In this document: positions 8,170 to 16,210 of the stretch, one piece after another
Numbering within the stretch: the first letter of the stretch is position 1
How the letters are laid out: each line of letters begins with the position of its first letter
Assembly (NCBI GenBank): GCA_021769555.1
Contig: JAETSR010000008.1
Coordinates: 1 to 64,000, forward strand
Length of the DNA stretch: 64,000 nt
Direction: 5' to 3'
Source of the DNA: Clostridiaceae bacterium
GTDB lineage: Bacteria; Bacillota; Clostridia; Oscillospirales; Acutalibacteraceae
Translations under genes and position numbers: made by a program
Notes under the pieces: generated by a model
What the model saw: only the letters and a program-made list of their open reading frames with translations
The model's database searches: none
What the model was told of the DNA's origin: nothing

Positions 8170-8268
8170 TTGATTGTGATATGCGGTATAACTGTTAAAA
8201 TAGAGTTATGTCAGACCGCGGCACAGAAAAAGGAGTCTGAAAAGCAAAACTGCCACTCCGCTAAGTGA
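8170..8268 (+). CDS. small ORF with HSAK C-terminus, second intact copy
   Basis: From TTG 8170 the frame reads about 32 residues, with ICGITVKIEL followed by a Lys/Glu-rich part and the end KQNCHSAK. Similarity to the ORF at the left edge is highest in GITVxIxL and in the C-terminal KxNxHSAK. There is no ATG and no clear ribosome binding site, so this copy may not be translated or may start at TTG or GTG. The stop TGA (8266-8268) lies in the 3' arm of the hairpin 8246-8275. Function unknown. Confidence 0.4.
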   Translation: MIVICGITVKIELCQTAAQKKESEKQNCHSAK

Positions 8269-8275
8269 CGGTTTT
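8246..8275 (+). terminator. hairpin overlapping the second small ORF stop
   Basis: AAAACTGCCACT (8246-8257) pairs with AGTGACGGTTTT (8264-8275). It carries one more mismatch than the other two copies. It is followed by an A-run, not a U-run, beyond the stem's own TTTT. Confidence 0.5.
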
Positions 8276-8337
8276 AGTTAAAAAAACCCAAATCTGGTGG
8301 AGCCAACCGCTTGCGGTAAGTCCCCTTCTCTCTATAT

Positions 8338-8366
8338 ATTATAGCCAGTTTAAACCGCGTTGTCAA
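8338..8366 (-). promoter_or_regulatory. antisense promoter facing the small-ORF array
   Basis: TTGACA (8366-8361) and TATAAT (8343-8338) on the minus strand, spacer 17 bp. A transcript starting near 8331 would run left through ACCGCAAGCGGT, a small palindrome, then a TTTTTTT tract (about 8281-8287), then antisense to the small ORFs. Confidence 0.7.
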
Positions 8367-8391
8367 GGGGCAGGCGGCTTTTTTTATGCCC

Positions 8392-8844
8392 TCAGTCCTC
8401 CGGGCCCTGGCGGCGGTCGTATATCCACCGGCTGATGAACAGCAGGCACAGGCCTATCATCACCGCCGCCTGGATGAGCCCCGCGCCCAGGGTGGTCAGC
8501 GCGCCGTCCTCGATAAGGGGCGCGTGGTCAAGAAATATGTGGGGAACGCCCAGCGCCAGGAGCATCAGCCCGCATATCCCAAGGAGGATGTACACGGAGT
8601 TCTGCCGGGGGCTCCTGGGGAGCACGCCCCGGAGGATGAACTCGGCCATGGCAAGCCCCATACCGGCCCAGAGGATGAGGACGTTCCCCCACATACCCTG
8701 GGCCCAGACAATGCCCTCCTCCCTCAGAAAGCCGTCGATGAGCAGCAGGGCCATGAGCACTATCAGCGAGTGCTTGTATACGTTCCCTCTCAGCAGCAGC
8801 TGGCGCTCGTCCAGCCCGTCGTCTCCCATAAAGCATTTTCTCAT
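8392..8844 (-). CDS. four-helix membrane protein paired with an Xre regulator
   Basis: 150 residues with four predicted membrane helices (about 26-40, 52-70, 83-102 and 118-137) and a short cytoplasmic N-terminus starting MRKCFMGDDGLDERQ. The DERQ-type N-terminus and the neighbouring small Xre regulator match a group of Firmicute membrane proteins of unknown function (DUF6773-like; assignment from memory). It lies 25 bp downstream of the regulator and is probably cotranscribed from the promoter at 9100-9128. No catalytic motif is visible. Confidence 0.65.
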   Translation of the reverse strand: MRKCFMGDDGLDERQLLLRGNVYKHSLIVLMALLLIDGFLREEGIVWAQGMWGNVLILWAGMGLAMAEFILRGVLPRSPRQNSVYILLGICGLMLLALGVPHIFLDHAPLIEDGALTTLGAGLIQAAVMIGLCLLFISRWIYDRRQGPED

Positions 8845-8869
8845 TGTGATACTCTCCTTTTCAAATATA

Positions 8870-9079
8870 TTATTGTTCGTCCTCCCCGGGCCAGAAGAGC
8901 TCGTTGAGGGTCACGCCCAGGGCGCGGCATATGTCCACGCACAGGCGCACTGTGGGGTTATAGTCCCCCTTCTCGATAGCCGACACGGTCTGCCTTGTCA
9001 CGCCCACCCGGTCCGCAAGCTCCTGCTGGGTGAGGCCCTTGGCGGCCCTTGCGGACTTCATTCTGAGGTTTTTCCCCAA
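8870..9079 (-). CDS. Xre/Cro-type helix-turn-helix regulator
   Basis: 69 residues, almost only a HTH_3 domain: KSARAAKGLTQQELADRVGV, then TRQTVSAIEKGDYNP as recognition helix region, ending LNELFWPGEDEQ. This is the short YozG/HipB-like form that is usually encoded beside a small membrane protein, as here. GGAGGTGATG precedes the ATG. A palindrome in its promoter suggests autoregulation (inference). Confidence 0.9.
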   Translation of the reverse strand: MGKNLRMKSARAAKGLTQQELADRVGVTRQTVSAIEKGDYNPTVRLCVDICRALGVTLNELFWPGEDEQ

Positions 9080-9099
9080 GTCATCACCTCCATGCTTTA

Positions 9100-9128
9100 A
9101 GTGTACACTATTTATTTCAAAAAGTCAA
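9100..9128 (-). promoter_or_regulatory. promoter with palindromic operator for the Xre-membrane protein pair
   Basis: On the minus strand TTGACT (9128-9123) and TACACT (9105-9100) are 17 bp apart. The -10 box is half of the perfect palindrome AGTGTACACT (9100-9109), a plausible binding site for the Xre protein encoded 20 bp downstream. Confidence 0.65.
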
Positions 9129-9170
9129 GTATATTTTACAAAAAGATTTTAATATTTTACTTTAGGGGAT

Positions 9171-9196
9171 AAAAAGGAGGCCCCCTAAGGGACCTC
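9171..9196 (-). terminator. terminator of the Na/Pi cotransporter gene
   Basis: On the minus strand GGAGG(T)CCC TTAG GGG(G)CCTCC forms a stem-loop followed by TTTTT, 16 bp after the stop codon of the cotransporter gene. Confidence 0.75.
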
Positions 9197-9211
9197 CGCT
9201 TACTGTAAAGC

Positions 9212-10975
9212 CTACCCGGCCGCCTGGCCGCCGCTCTTTGGCAGGGCGTATTTTGTGAGGCTCTCCTCATAGGCCCGGGTGAACTCCGGGCTCCCGGAGC
9301 TCTTGAGCTGGTTTAGGTAGCCGTGGGTGTCCATTGCGGACTCCTGGGCCTGGATTACCGTTACGGCCACGTTGGAGCAGTGGTCGGAGACGCGCTCGTA
9401 GTTTGTGAGAAGGTCCGTGAGCACGAAGCCCAGCTCTATGGTGCAGCGGCCCTCCTGCAAGCGGCGCACATGGCGGTTCTTCAGCTCAAGCTTCAGGCTG
9501 TCCACCACCTGCTCAAGGGGCTCCACCTTTGAGGCAAGCCTTGTGTCCTCCCGCTCGAAGGCCTCCACCGTGAGGCCCAGTATCTCTATGATGGCCTCGG
9601 TTATGACCCGCAGCTCCTCCTGGGCCTTGTCTGAAAATTCCAGCCCCTTGTCCTCTATCTCCTTTGCCACCCGGAGGACGTTCATGGCGTGGTCGCCTAT
9701 GCGCTCGAAGTCCCCGATGGCGTGCAGGAGCTCCGCGGCCTCGCTGCTGTCCGACTGGGAGAGGTCCTTACTGCTGAGCTTCACTAAAAATGTACCCAGG
9801 GTGTCCTCGTAGAGGTCCAGCTGCTCCTCCTGGCGGGTTATCTCCTCGGCTGTGTCCGGGTCGTACTCCTTTGTGAGCTTAATGGCGCTGAGCATGGAGT
9901 CCCGGGCGGTGTGGGCCATCTTCACGGCCAGGGCCCGGCACTCGCCGATGGCAAAGGCCGGGGAGAGCATGAGGCGCTCGTCCAGAAGGGCCTCCTCGGT
10001 GCTGGCGTCCCTTATGGTGAGCTTTGAGAGCTTCTCAAGCTGCTTTGAGAAGGGCAGGAGCACGAAGGTGTTCACAACATTAAATAAGGTATGTACAACG
10101 GCTATGCCGAAGGCGCTTATGGGCTCGTCCACTATGTCGAAGTGGAATATGGCGTTTATTCCGTAGAAGGCCGTCAGGCAGATTATTGTGCCTATCACTT
10201 TAAAGTATATGCTCACGGCCACCACCCGCTTTGCGTTCTTGTTGGCGCCGATTGCCGAGAGCAGGCCGGTGACGCAGGTGCCGATATTGGCGCCGGTTAT
10301 GATGGGGAAGGCCATGCCGAGGCTTATGCTGCCGGTCATGGAGAGGGACTGCAAAATGCCCACCGAGGCCGCGGAGCTCTGGATAATGCCGGTGACGACG
10401 GTGCCAAGGAGCACGCCCATTAAGGGGTTTCTGAACATGACGAGCAGGTCCTTGAAGACCGGGCTCTCCGCTAGGGGGCTCACGGACTGGCTCATGAAGG
10501 TCATGCCGGTCATGAGCACGGCGAAGCCTATGAGCACGTGGCCCGCGTCCTTTTTCCGGTCCTTTCCGGTCATGGTCATGACGACGCCGATAAGGGCCAC
10601 TAAGGGGGAGAAGGACTCGGGCTTTAGCATTTGCAGCCAGAAGCTGTCGCTCTCAATGCCCGTGGCGCTTAGAATCCAGGCGGTGAGGGTGGTGCCCATG
10701 CTGGAGCCCATTATCACCGCCACGGTCTGGGAGAGCTCCATTATGCCGGAGTTCACAAGGCCCACGAGCATTACGGTCATTGCGGAGGACGACTGTATGG
10801 CGATGGTTATCACCGCACCCAAAGCCAGGCCCTTCCAGGGGTTTGAGGTCATGGCCCGAAGGACCGACTCCAGCTTGCCGCCCACCATCTTCTCAAGGGC
10901 CGATGAAAGCACGTTCATGCCGTACAGAAAGAAGGCCAGGCCTCCCAGCAGCGTGAAGACTGAAAAAATATCCAT
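9212..10975 (-). CDS. Na/Pi cotransporter family protein (NptA-like)
   Basis: 587 residues from the chosen ATG (10975), which has AAGGAGAG seven bases upstream; an upstream ATG at 11002 would add nine polar residues. The N-terminal 320 residues have two inverted PF02690 repeats with about eight membrane helices, each with a QSSSA motif (AIQSSSAMTVMLVGL and IIQSSAASVGILQSL). The C-terminal 240 residues form PhoU-like helical bundles (ELLHAIGDFERIGDHA and LLTNYERVSDHCSN), as in YjbB-type proteins. The family is linked to phosphate import or export. It is a single-gene unit between a candidate promoter (about 11013-11050, minus) and the terminator at 9171-9196. Confidence 0.92.
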   Translation of the reverse strand: MDIFSVFTLLGGLAFFLYGMNVLSSALEKMVGGKLESVLRAMTSNPWKGLALGAVITIAIQSSSAMTVMLVGLVNSGIMELSQTVAVIMGSSMGTTLTAWILSATGIESDSFWLQMLKPESFSPLVALIGVVMTMTGKDRKKDAGHVLIGFAVLMTGMTFMSQSVSPLAESPVFKDLLVMFRNPLMGVLLGTVVTGIIQSSAASVGILQSLSMTGSISLGMAFPIITGANIGTCVTGLLSAIGANKNAKRVVAVSIYFKVIGTIICLTAFYGINAIFHFDIVDEPISAFGIAVVHTLFNVVNTFVLLPFSKQLEKLSKLTIRDASTEEALLDERLMLSPAFAIGECRALAVKMAHTARDSMLSAIKLTKEYDPDTAEEITRQEEQLDLYEDTLGTFLVKLSSKDLSQSDSSEAAELLHAIGDFERIGDHAMNVLRVAKEIEDKGLEFSDKAQEELRVITEAIIEILGLTVEAFEREDTRLASKVEPLEQVVDSLKLELKNRHVRRLQEGRCTIELGFVLTDLLTNYERVSDHCSNVAVTVIQAQESAMDTHGYLNQLKSSGSPEFTRAYEESLTKYALPKSGGQAAG

Positions 10976-11158
10976 AGCTCTCTCCTTACATATTTCCCTC
11001 ATTTTTGCGATACAAGATAATCATAGCATATAGGGCGGGGGCAAATCAATGGGTTTTGAAAAAATAGGGAAAAAACAGGGAAAAATTAAAAGACGGGTGG
11101 AAAAATCCGGGGAGATATGATAAGATGGTATAAGCTTGAGGCAAAGGGGGCGGGCTTT

Positions 11159-12334
11159 ATGAACGAGAGGTTCGGCGCGGTGCTGGCGGCGGGGGGGAGC
11201 TCCTCCCGGATGGGCGGCGGGCGCTCGAAGGTGCTGCTGGACTTGGGCGGGGAGACGGCCCTTGAGAGGGGGCTTAGGGCCCTTCTGGGGAGCGGTTACG
11301 TTGACGAGGCCGTTATCGTCTGCCGGGGGGAGGACATGGATGAGATATCCCGGCTGGCGTCAGGGCTTGGGAGCGGGAAGAAGATACGCTTTGCCATGGC
11401 CGGGAGGGACAGGCAGGAGTCGGTGAAAAACGGCGTGCTGGCCCTCTCTGAGGACTGCGGCTATATTGTGATACACGACGGGGCGAGGCCCTTTGTGAGC
11501 GGGGAGCTCATAGACTCGGTTTGCAGGGACGCTCTGAGCTTCGGGGCGGCTTCGGCGGCGGTGGCCTCAAAGGATACCTGCAAGGTGTCGGATAAAGAGG
11601 GCTTTGTGGAGAGCACCCCGCCGAGGGACAGGCTTATGGCGGTGCAGACCCCTCAGGCATTTAAGAGGGAGCTCTATATGTACGCCCTTGAGAAGGCCGG
11701 GGCGGGGGGAAAGAGCTATACTGACGACTGCCAGCTTATTGAGGCGGCGGGGGGGAAGGTGAGGCTGACCCCAGGGGAGTACGGGAATTTCAAGCTCACC
11801 ACGCCTGAGGATTTGCTTATGGCCCGGGCGGCGGCGGGGGACAGGAGAATAAATATGCGCATTGGAAGCGGGTATGACGTGCACAGGCTTGTGCCGGGGA
11901 GGAAGCTCATACTGGGGGGCGTGACGGTGCCATATGAGCTGGGGCTTCTGGGGCATTCGGACGCGGATGTGCTGGCACATGCCATAGCCGACGCTATATT
12001 GGGGGCGGCGGCGCTGGGGGATATCGGTAAGCTGTTCCCGGACAATGACCCGGAGTATGAGGGGGCTGACAGCCTTAAACTGCTCGGGGAAGTGTGCAGG
12101 CGGGTGAGGGCCGGGGGGTATGACGTGGGGAATATTGACAGCACGGTTATAGCCCAGAGGCCGAAGCTTGCGCCCTATATAAATAGTATGCGGGAAAATC
12201 TTGCCCGGGCCTGCGGGGTCGAGGCGGGGCGGGTGAGCGTGAAGGCGACGACGGAGGAAGGGCTGGGGTTTACCGGGAGCGGGGAGGGCATTGCGGCGAG
12301 TGCGGTGTGCCTGCTTGCTGAGAGCGCAACGTAA
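11159..12334 (+). CDS. ispDF: bifunctional IspD-IspF (MEP cytidylyltransferase / MECDP synthase)
   Basis: A 391-residue fusion that does two non-consecutive MEP pathway steps. IspD part, residues 1-230: [19 protein letters not shown] nucleotide-binding loop and [10 protein letters not shown]. IspF part from about residue 233: [15 protein letters not shown] with metal ligands, [14 protein letters not shown], and [19 protein letters not shown]. The join is GDRRIN followed by a Met that may be the old ispF start. I chose ATG 11159 because AAAGGGGGCGGG lies just upstream; the more distal in-frame ATG adds 14 unlike residues. The intermediate enzyme IspE is at 218-1066. IspDF fusions are well known in proteobacteria, less so in Firmicutes. 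It ends in the repeat at 12329-12402. Confidence 0.96.
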   Translation: MNERFGAVLAAGGSSSRMGGGRSKVLLDLGGETALERGLRALLGSGYVDEAVIVCRGEDMDEISRLASGLGSGKKIRFAMAGRDRQESVKNGVLALSEDCGYIVIHDGARPFVSGELIDSVCRDALSFGAASAAVASKDTCKVSDKEGFVESTPPRDRLMAVQTPQAFKRELYMYALEKAGAGGKSYTDDCQLIEAAGGKVRLTPGEYGNFKLTTPEDLLMARAAAGDRRINMRIGSGYDVHRLVPGRKLILGGVTVPYELGLLGHSDADVLAHAIADAILGAAALGDIGKLFPDNDPEYEGADSLKLLGEVCRRVRAGGYDVGNIDSTVIAQRPKLAPYINSMRENLARACGVEAGRVSVKATTEEGLGFTGSGEGIAASAVCLLAESAT

Positions 12335-12402
12335 AAGTTTTGTCCACTTTTTCAAAAGTGGTGGGGTGCAGGGGCAACGCCCCTGTCCGCCGGAGGCCAT
12401 AA
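12329..12402 (+). repeat. two-hairpin intergenic repeat, copy A
   Basis: Begins with ACGTAAAAGTTT, whose TAA is the stop codon of ispDF. Hairpin 1 is CCACTTTT TC AAAAGTGG; hairpin 2 is CAGGGGC AAC GCCCCTG; the 3' part is CCGCCGGAGGCCA. Copy B at 22737-22813 has the same layout with compensatory changes in both stems. It has no U-tract of terminator type. Confidence 0.75.
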
Positions 12403-12432
12403 TATGTAAATATAACAAAAAGGAGAATCACT

Positions 12433-13749
12433 ATGTATCAGTTCAACCGGGAAGAGTACGAAAAGCGCATGGAGTGGTATCAGGAGGCACGCTTCGGCAT
12501 GTTCATCCACTGGGGCATTTACGCCATTCCCGCAAGGGGAGAGTGGGTCAGGAGCCCGGAGGAAATGCCTGAGGAGGAGTACATGAAGTACTTCGAGGAA
12601 TTTAACCCTGTGGACTACGACCCGAAGAAGTGGGCCAGGGCCGCTAAGGAGGCGGGGATGAAGTACGCCGTGCTGACGGCCAAGCACCACGACGGGTTCT
12701 GCCTGTTTGACAGTAAGCTCACGGATTATAAGTCCACGAAGACTAAGTGCGGCCGGGACCTGGTGAGGGAGTACCTGGAGGCTTTCAGGGCCGAGGGGCT
12801 GAAGGTGGGGCTCTACTATTCCCTTCTCGACTGGCACCATCCGGATTACCCGCACTATGGGGACCAGTATCATCCTATGAGGAATAATCCCGATGAAGGA
12901 AATGAGGGCCGTGACTTTAATAAATATCTTGAGTATATGCACGGCCAGGTGCGGGAGCTGTGCACGGACTACGGCAGGCTGGACATCCTGTGGTTCGACT
13001 TCTCCTACGGCGAGGGGGAGAAGTGTATGCGCGGGGAGGCCTGGAAGGCCCACGAGCTGGTGACGATGGTCAGGGAGCTGCAGCCGGGGATAATTATTGA
13101 CAACAGGCTTGAGGTGAGCGGCGAGGGGTTCGGCTCCATGTGGGAGGGGGACCCGAAGCCCTGGCACGGGGACTTTGTGAGCCCGGAGCAGATTATCCCG
13201 CCCAATGGACTGCTGGATAAGAACGGCAGGGACCTCATATGGGAGGCCTGCGTCACCATGAACAATAACTGGGGGTACTGCGCGCTGGACAATAACTTCA
13301 AGCCCGCGGGTATGCTCATAAAGAAGCTGGTGGAGTGCGTCTCTAAGGGGGGCAACCTGCTGCTGAATGTGGGCCCGGACGCCAAGGGGAACATACCGGA
13401 GCAGTCCCTTAAGATACTTGCGGGGATTGGGGACTGGATGAAAAAGTACGGCGAGAGCATATACGGCTGCGGCAAGGCCGGGATGGAGAAGCCGGATATG
13501 GGCAGGATAACCCGGAAGGGGAATACGTTATACTATCATCTCTTTGAGAACACTATCGGGGCAATGCCATTGCAGGGGCTTTCTAAAGAGCAGGTGAAGT
13601 CCGTGCGCTGGGTGCACTCGGGGGCAGAGGTGAAGACTGCAAAGGGCTGGATTTATGACAACTATCCGGACGTGGTCTTCGCTGACTTGGGGCCGGACCC
13701 GGTGCTGCCCGACCCGGTGGACACTGTTATAAAGGTGGAGCTTAAATAA
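12433..13749 (+). CDS. alpha-L-fucosidase, GH29
   Basis: 438 residues of the GH29 (beta/alpha)8 catalytic domain. Visible motifs: GMFIHWGIYAIP near the N-terminus, KYAVLTAKHHDGFCLF, YYSLLDWHHPDY and DILWFDFSYGE with the catalytic Asp in WFD. The end of the protein (about 360-438) is a short beta domain. No signal peptide is visible, so it is probably cytoplasmic and acts on imported fucosylated glycans. AAAAGGAG precedes the ATG. The stop overlaps the ATG of the transglutaminase-like gene (TAATG). Confidence 0.92.
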   Translation: MYQFNREEYEKRMEWYQEARFGMFIHWGIYAIPARGEWVRSPEEMPEEEYMKYFEEFNPVDYDPKKWARAAKEAGMKYAVLTAKHHDGFCLFDSKLTDYKSTKTKCGRDLVREYLEAFRAEGLKVGLYYSLLDWHHPDYPHYGDQYHPMRNNPDEGNEGRDFNKYLEYMHGQVRELCTDYGRLDILWFDFSYGEGEKCMRGEAWKAHELVTMVRELQPGIIIDNRLEVSGEGFGSMWEGDPKPWHGDFVSPEQIIPPNGLLDKNGRDLIWEACVTMNNNWGYCALDNNFKPAGMLIKKLVECVSKGGNLLLNVGPDAKGNIPEQSLKILAGIGDWMKKYGESIYGCGKAGMEKPDMGRITRKGNTLYYHLFENTIGAMPLQGLSKEQVKSVRWVHSGAEVKTAKGWIYDNYPDVVFADLGPDPVLPDPVDTVIKVELK

Positions 13750-15527
13750 TGGCTGAGAGGTACTGCGAGTATATATTGAGCGTGCTGCCGGAGTGTGATA
13801 TTGAGGACTATCCGAAGGAGCTCTTTATGAGCTTTGCAAGGCACGGGGCTATGCTCCGGAAGGAGCTGGCCTGGTGCGGGGAGCTTTCGGAGGGGATGTT
13901 CCTGGACTGGGTGCTCTGCCCCCGGGTGAACAATGAGGAGCTTTCCGACTGCCGGGGGGTGTTCTATGGGGAGCTGGCCCCGAGGGTGAGGGGGCTCTCA
14001 TTGCAGGAGGCCATACTTGAGGTGAACCGCTGGTGCGCGGAAAATGTCACCTACCGCTCCACGGACATACGCACGGCCTCGGCTTTGGCTGTGTACGAGT
14101 CGGGGTGCGGGCGCTGCGGGGAGGAATCCATGTTCGCGGTGAACGCCCTTAGGAGCGTGGGGATTGCCGCCCGGCAGGTGTACGCCCCCTGGTGGTCCCA
14201 CTGCGACGACAATCACGCCTGGGTTGAGGCCTTCGACGGGGAGGGCTGGCGGTTCTTCGGGGCCTGCGAGCCGGAGCCGCGGCTGGATATGGGCTGGTTC
14301 ATACCTGCCGCCGGGCGGGCCATGCTCTGCCATACTAAGCGCTTTACCAAAAGGGGCGCCGAGTATGTGAACGTCACCGGGAGGTACGCCAAGACCCGGG
14401 AGTTTACGGTTACGGTGACTGATGAGAGGGGTCAGGGCGTGCCCGGGGCGGCAGTGGAGTACTATGTGCTCAATGAGGGTATGCTGAGAAAAATCGCCCG
14501 GGGGGTGACGGACGGCTCCGGGAGGCACAGGCTGGAGCTGGGGCTTGGGAGCGTCGTCGTGACGGCCCGGCAGGGTAATATTTGCGGGGAGCTGCTTTTG
14601 AATACGGCCGAGGCTGATTTTACAGAGCTGAGCCTGGCCGGGGGCTTTACGGCCTCCGGAGAGGTTGACTTTGTGCCGCCTAAGGACAGCGGGGTGAAGT
14701 CCGGGGGGCTCAGCGAAGAGGAGCGGCTCCGGCGCAAAACTGAGCGCGGGCGGGCGAGAGAGCTCCGGGAGGGTAAGCACCCCGGCGGGGGCGCTGTGCC
14801 CAGGAAGCCTGAAAAATGGCCCTGGGAGAGGTTTTCCCCGGGAAAAGTGCCGGAGCTCTGGCAGGACGGCCGGGCCCACTGGCAGGATGAGAAGCTGGAC
14901 TGCGGGCTCACCCTCGTAAAGGGGGAGGGCAAGGGGGCCCTGGGGCTCATGGCCTGGCGGGACGGCTGGGAGGCTGTTGGGGGCATTAGGTTTGGCAGGG
15001 AGATGAAGCTCCCCGGGGGGCGGTACAGGCTGATAACCTCATACAGGCTCCCGGACGGCACGCAGCTGGGGAATTTCCGGGATTTCACTTTGAGAGAGGG
15101 AGAGCCCCTGGAGCTGGCTGCTGAGTTCAGGAAGGCGGGGCCGGAGCAGCTGCTGCAAAAGCTGCCGCTGCCGGAGCTGGGCTTCAAGTGGGAGGGCCCG
15201 GCGCTTCTCTGCTGGACGGACCCGGGGGCTGAGCCCACGGAGCACCTTATAAACGAGCTGAGGGAGTTCGGGGAGTTCCCCTGCCCGGTGCACTTTATCA
15301 CCAGGGAGCAGGGTGAGGGCGGCCCCGGGGCTTTGGTACACGGCTGGGACGGCTATGTGGCCGAGACTGTGGCCAGAAGGGTGTTTTTGGAGCCGGAGGT
15401 GCTGCCCCTTGTGGTGCTGGCTGACAGGGAGGGCTTCGCGAGGTTTTCAAGCGCCGGGTACAATGTGGGCTCGGTGGAGCTTGCCGCGGGGCTCTGCCAG
15501 ATGATAACAGGCGAAGGAGGAAAATAA
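13749..15527 (+). CDS. transglutaminase-like domain protein
   Basis: 592 residues. The transglutaminase core is at about residues 90-190: RCGEESMFAVNALRSVGI holds the catalytic Cys, DNHAWVEAFDGEGW the His, and FGACEPEPRLDMGWF a candidate Asp region. A beta domain (about 215-290) follows, then a charged linker with many Glu, Lys and Arg (about 315-360), and a C-terminal region with LPLVVLADREGFARF that looks thioredoxin-like. No signal peptide is visible. Such proteins can be peptidases or amidases acting on glycopeptides; with a fucosidase upstream, glycopeptide breakdown is a possible role (inference). It is translationally coupled with both neighbours. Confidence 0.8.
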   Translation: MAERYCEYILSVLPECDIEDYPKELFMSFARHGAMLRKELAWCGELSEGMFLDWVLCPRVNNEELSDCRGVFYGELAPRVRGLSLQEAILEVNRWCAENVTYRSTDIRTASALAVYESGCGRCGEESMFAVNALRSVGIAARQVYAPWWSHCDDNHAWVEAFDGEGWRFFGACEPEPRLDMGWFIPAAGRAMLCHTKRFTKRGAEYVNVTGRYAKTREFTVTVTDERGQGVPGAAVEYYVLNEGMLRKIARGVTDGSGRHRLELGLGSVVVTARQGNICGELLLNTAEADFTELSLAGGFTASGEVDFVPPKDSGVKSGGLSEEERLRRKTERGRARELREGKHPGGGAVPRKPEKWPWERFSPGKVPELWQDGRAHWQDEKLDCGLTLVKGEGKGALGLMAWRDGWEAVGGIRFGREMKLPGGRYRLITSYRLPDGTQLGNFRDFTLREGEPLELAAEFRKAGPEQLLQKLPLPELGFKWEGPALLCWTDPGAEPTEHLINELREFGEFPCPVHFITREQGEGGPGALVHGWDGYVAETVARRVFLEPEVLPLVVLADREGFARFSSAGYNVGSVELAAGLCQMITGEGGK

Positions 15528-15529
15528 TA

Positions 15530-16066
15530 ATGAGTGATAATTATTGTAATGAGACGCTGAAGGTTTTGATGACCCGCAGGAGCGTCAGGAGGTACAGGCC
15601 CGAGCAGGTGGACGAGGGGGCGCTCTCGGCCATACTTGAGGCGGGGACCTATGCCCCCAGCGGCATGGGCAAGCAGCCGGCGGTTATAGTCGCCGTGCAG
15701 GACCCGGAGGACCGGCGGGCGGTCATGGAGCTCAATAAGCAGGCGAGAGGCGGCAGCGGGGACCCATACTACGGCGCGCCCACCATAGTGCTGGTGCTTG
15801 CGGACAGCAATATTACCGGCACCTTTGTGGAGGACGGCTCCTGCGTGCTCACGTATATGATGGCGGCGGCCCACTCTTTGGGGGTGAGCTCCTGCTGGAT
15901 TCACGGGGAGCATTTGATGTTCGGGCTGCCTGAGGGTAAGGCGCTTTTGGAGAAGTGGGGCCTGCCCACGGACCTTAGGGGCGTTGGGGCCCTGGCCCTG
16001 GGCTATGGCGAGGGGGAGCCGCCCCAGCCCAAGCCACGGAAAGAGGGATATATTAAGATAGTGTAA
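15530..16066 (+). CDS. nitroreductase family FMN oxidoreductase
   Basis: 178 residues. MTRRSVRRYRPEQVDE is the typical N-terminal FMN-phosphate contact, and YAPSGMGKQPAVIVAV and GALALGYGEGEPP are family motifs. The function is reduction of nitro or quinone-like compounds with NAD(P)H; the natural substrate is unknown. It starts 2 bp after the transglutaminase-like gene with AGGAGG in that gene's last codons, so it is the third gene of the fucosidase operon. A terminator follows at 16087. Confidence 0.9.
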   Translation: MSDNYCNETLKVLMTRRSVRRYRPEQVDEGALSAILEAGTYAPSGMGKQPAVIVAVQDPEDRRAVMELNKQARGGSGDPYYGAPTIVLVLADSNITGTFVEDGSCVLTYMMAAAHSLGVSSCWIHGEHLMFGLPEGKALLEKWGLPTDLRGVGALALGYGEGEPPQPKPRKEGYIKIV

Positions 16067-16086
16067 ATTTACAGTGCAAATTTTGG

Positions 16087-16126
16087 GCCGCGGGGGAGGA
16101 AATATCCCCTGCGGCTTGTTTTTTTT
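16087..16126 (+). terminator. terminator of the fucosidase operon
   Basis: GCCGCGGGGG pairs with CCCCTGCGGC, loop AGGAAATAT, followed by TTG and eight T. The T-run overlaps the -35 box of the next promoter. Confidence 0.85.
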
Positions 16127-16144
16127 CGCAAAAGCCGTTATAAT
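16116..16144 (+). promoter_or_regulatory. promoter of the solute-binding lipoprotein gene
   Basis: TTGTTT (16116-16121) and TATAAT (16139-16144) with a 17-bp spacer. The -35 box is weak and lies in the terminator U-tract of the upstream operon. Confidence 0.55.
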
Positions 16145-16210
16145 AGTAGAAAACTGGAAATTTACGGCCTTTGGGCTGAATGTATGGTAAAAAGGAAAGG
16201 CGTGGTTTTA

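Larger units (their letters stand above)
8240..8391 (+). repeat. small-ORF/hairpin/antisense-promoter element, copy 2
   Basis: Same order of parts as at 66-217: ORF end, hairpin, spacer, GGTGGAGCCAACCGCTTGCG, CTATATATTATAG, variable 17-bp spacer, TGTCAAGGGG, GGCGGCTTTTTTTAT. It again abuts the stop codon of a minus-strand gene (8392-8844). Two further hairpin/ORF relics lie immediately to its left, so this locus has a tandem array. Confidence 0.6.

Noticed and set aside
7991-8173. 60-codon ORF ending PPLCLVTVLGRYIS
   Set aside because: It is the out-of-frame reading through the repeat hairpin (the same PPLC..VT string appears in frame 2 at the left edge), so it follows from the repeat.
12352-13167. 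271-codon minus-strand ORF over the repeat and fucosidase
   Set aside because: Antisense to a clear GH29 gene, Leu/His/Pro-rich, no motif.
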